DNA of 7,149 nucleotides from an uncultured Collinsella sp. (GTDB lineage Bacteria; Actinomycetota; Coriobacteriia; Coriobacteriales; Coriobacteriaceae). The notes below the pieces were generated by a model. It ran no database searches. It worked only from the letters and a program-made list of their open reading frames with translations, and was not told where the DNA came from. Location: assembly GCA_900552995.1 (NCBI GenBank), contig USBX01000039.1:1-7149 (forward strand), written 5' to 3'. Position numbers and translations under genes: made by a program. Positions 6,598 to 7,149 of this stretch are shown here, piece by piece (the stretch's first letter is position 1; every line of letters starts with the position of its first letter).

Positions 6598-6791
6598 ATA
6601 TGCGTGAAGGCGAAAATCGGCAGAATTGATGGGGCGCGGGGCGCCGCTGCGGGGGTAAGTCCAGCTAGAGCATGTCGATCTTCAGATACATGCGCATCCC
6701 TTCGCGTATGGGGTACATAGTTGCGGTCTAACCCATACATGATAGCGTGCGCAGGCAAACCTGCATATAACCCGCACGGAATGAGTGGACG
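6598..6791 (-). promoter_or_regulatory. prfA leader and probable promoter region
   Basis: No gene is supported here. A minus-strand TATCAT at 6744-6739 is a fair -10 candidate, but I see no convincing -35. Two small inverted repeats are visible: GTATGGG (6706-6712) with CCCATAC (6732-6738), and GCAGG (6751-6755) with CCTGC (6760-6764) around a CAAA loop. If transcription begins just after the -10, the leader would be roughly 150 bases and would include the first hairpin. No known riboswitch is recognised. Confidence 0.3.
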
Positions 6792-6847
6792 TAGCCGTTG
6801 GGGACGTTCCTTAACGGCTAGTCGTTTAAGAACGTCCCCAACGGCTA
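6792..6847. repeat. Dispersed hairpin repeat, copy 2
   Basis: TAGCCGTTGGGGACGTTC at 6792-6809 is the exact reverse complement of 6830-6847. The stem continues imperfectly inward through TTAA on each side, with a bulged C, and the loop contains GGCTAGTC. Core and layout match the copy at 5276-5332. The outer stem differs between copies, yet both arms change together so pairing is kept. It lies 27 bases after the peptidase stop codon, between that gene and prfA, and might also help end peptidase transcription. Confidence 0.85.
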
Positions 6848-6874
6848 ACAAAGGGACCGTCGCTTTGTCACATT

Positions 6875-7102
6875 CTAGAGCGTTTGAAGCAGGGCGATGA
6901 GGAAGCGCACGCCCTGGAGGTAGGCGCGGCGGGTGATGCGCTCGTTGGTGCCGTGGACGCCGCGGTCGCACTCGTCATCGTCGACCACAAAGGCCGAGAA
7001 GCGAATGCACTCAGGGCAAATACGCTGGTAGTTGGCAGCGTCGGTCGCGCCAATCACGGTCGAGGGGACAATCGTCAACGGCTCGGATGATCCGTTTTCC
7101 TC
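6875..7102 (-). CDS. M20-family metallopeptidase, C-terminal 75 aa (partial)
   Basis: Only the end of the gene is present, with the 5' part missing because the genomic sequence stops at 7102. The fragment contains VIGATDAANY and, after an IRFSAF stretch, VHGTNERI followed by LQGVRFL. This order (GATD, RFSxF, HGxNER) is typical of the C-terminal part of carboxypeptidase-S/acylase-like M20 zinc peptidases. The histidine in HGTNE, residue 50 of the fragment, is the expected last metal ligand. Such enzymes are usually di-zinc amidases or aminoacyl peptidases; the substrate cannot be told from this fragment. Translating onward into the adapter adds a false MYKRQ start, which should not be annotated. 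The gene ends in TAG. Confidence 0.85.
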   Translation of the reverse strand, partial: EENGSSEPLTIVPSTVIGATDAANYQRICPECIRFSAFVVDDDECDRGVHGTNERITRRAYLQGVRFLIALLQTL

Positions 7103-7149
7103 CTGTCTCTTATACACATCTGACGCTGCCGACGATAAGGCTCGTGTAG
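7103..7149. other. Untrimmed Nextera sequencing adapter (not genomic)
   Basis: 7103-7121 is CTGTCTCTTATACACATCT, the reverse complement of the Tn5 mosaic end used in Nextera libraries. 7122-7135 is GACGCTGCCGACGA, the rest of the read-1 adapter. TAAGGCTC at 7136-7143 fits the 8-base i5 index position, and GTGTAG at 7144-7149 begins the next constant adapter segment. The order and lengths match a read running through its insert into the adapter. These bases should be removed before annotation. Confidence 0.97.

Noticed and set aside
5472..6629. A 385-codon plus-strand frame opposite prfA, rich in Gly, Leu and Val
   Set aside because: It is the complement of a highly conserved housekeeping gene and begins within a repeat; such frames are common false calls.
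6665..6697. A 10-codon upstream reading frame in the prfA leader (MRMYLKIDML)
   Set aside because: The start has poor ribosome-site spacing and there is no regulatory logic visible; a frame this short is expected by chance.
6585..6971. A 129-residue N-terminal extension of RF1
   Set aside because: The frame happens to be open, but it crosses the hairpin repeat and the peptidase gene, is Arg/Pro/His-rich and non-family, and the Shine-Dalgarno sits at the internal ATG.
7103..7121. A Tn5/IS50 mosaic end suggesting a real transposon insertion
   Set aside because: The adjoining bases are the synthetic read-1 adapter and index, not transposon sequence, and lie at the extreme contig end.

Overview
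The window holds four genes, all read from the minus strand, so transcription runs from high to low coordinates. In order of transcription they are: the last 75 codons of an M20-family metallopeptidase (6875-7102), peptide chain release factor 1, prfA (5517-6584), and two adjacent large YhgE/Pip-family membrane proteins of 929 aa (2296-5085) and 729 aa (106-2295). By eye the DNA is moderately GC-rich, with good Shine-Dalgarno sites before prfA and the 729-aa gene. Together with the paired YhgE/Pip genes, this fits a gut Coriobacteriia-type actinobacterium, perhaps Collinsella. That assignment is an inference without a marker-gene search. The last 47 bases (7103-7149) are not genomic: they read as the Tn5 mosaic end, the Nextera read-1 adapter, an 8-base index and the start of the next adapter segment. 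The real contig therefore ends at 7102.

Layout on the plus coordinate: 1-30 is a GC-rich hairpin that may terminate the YhgE/Pip operon. 34-106 is a 73-bp repeat that touches the stop codon of the 729-aa gene. 106-2295 and 2296-5085 are the two YhgE/Pip genes, joined as TAAATG with no spacer. 5086-5516 is a 431-bp intergenic region. It holds a probable promoter and operator zone for the operon, one copy of a hairpin repeat (5276-5332), a roughly 98-bp nested palindrome (5376-5473) and a second copy of the 73-bp repeat (5442-5513) that ends 3 bases from the prfA stop codon. 5517-6584 is prfA. 6585-6874 is the prfA leader plus a second copy of the hairpin repeat (6792-6847). 6875-7102 is the peptidase tail, and adapter follows.

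The two YhgE/Pip proteins share the same plan: a short cytoplasmic N-terminus, one membrane segment, a roughly 480-residue extracytoplasmic stalk and a five-helix ABC-2-like membrane domain. They are very probably made together, because the downstream Shine-Dalgarno lies inside the last codons of the upstream gene. The upstream protein also carries a roughly 200-residue C-terminal extension with two more membrane helices. prfA is housekeeping and has no clear link to its neighbours. The most unusual content is the intergenic repeat set: two families of structured elements, one placed directly after the stop codons of unrelated genes, the other showing compensatory base changes between its copies. 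I saw no CRISPR array, tRNA, rRNA, integrase or transposase gene.
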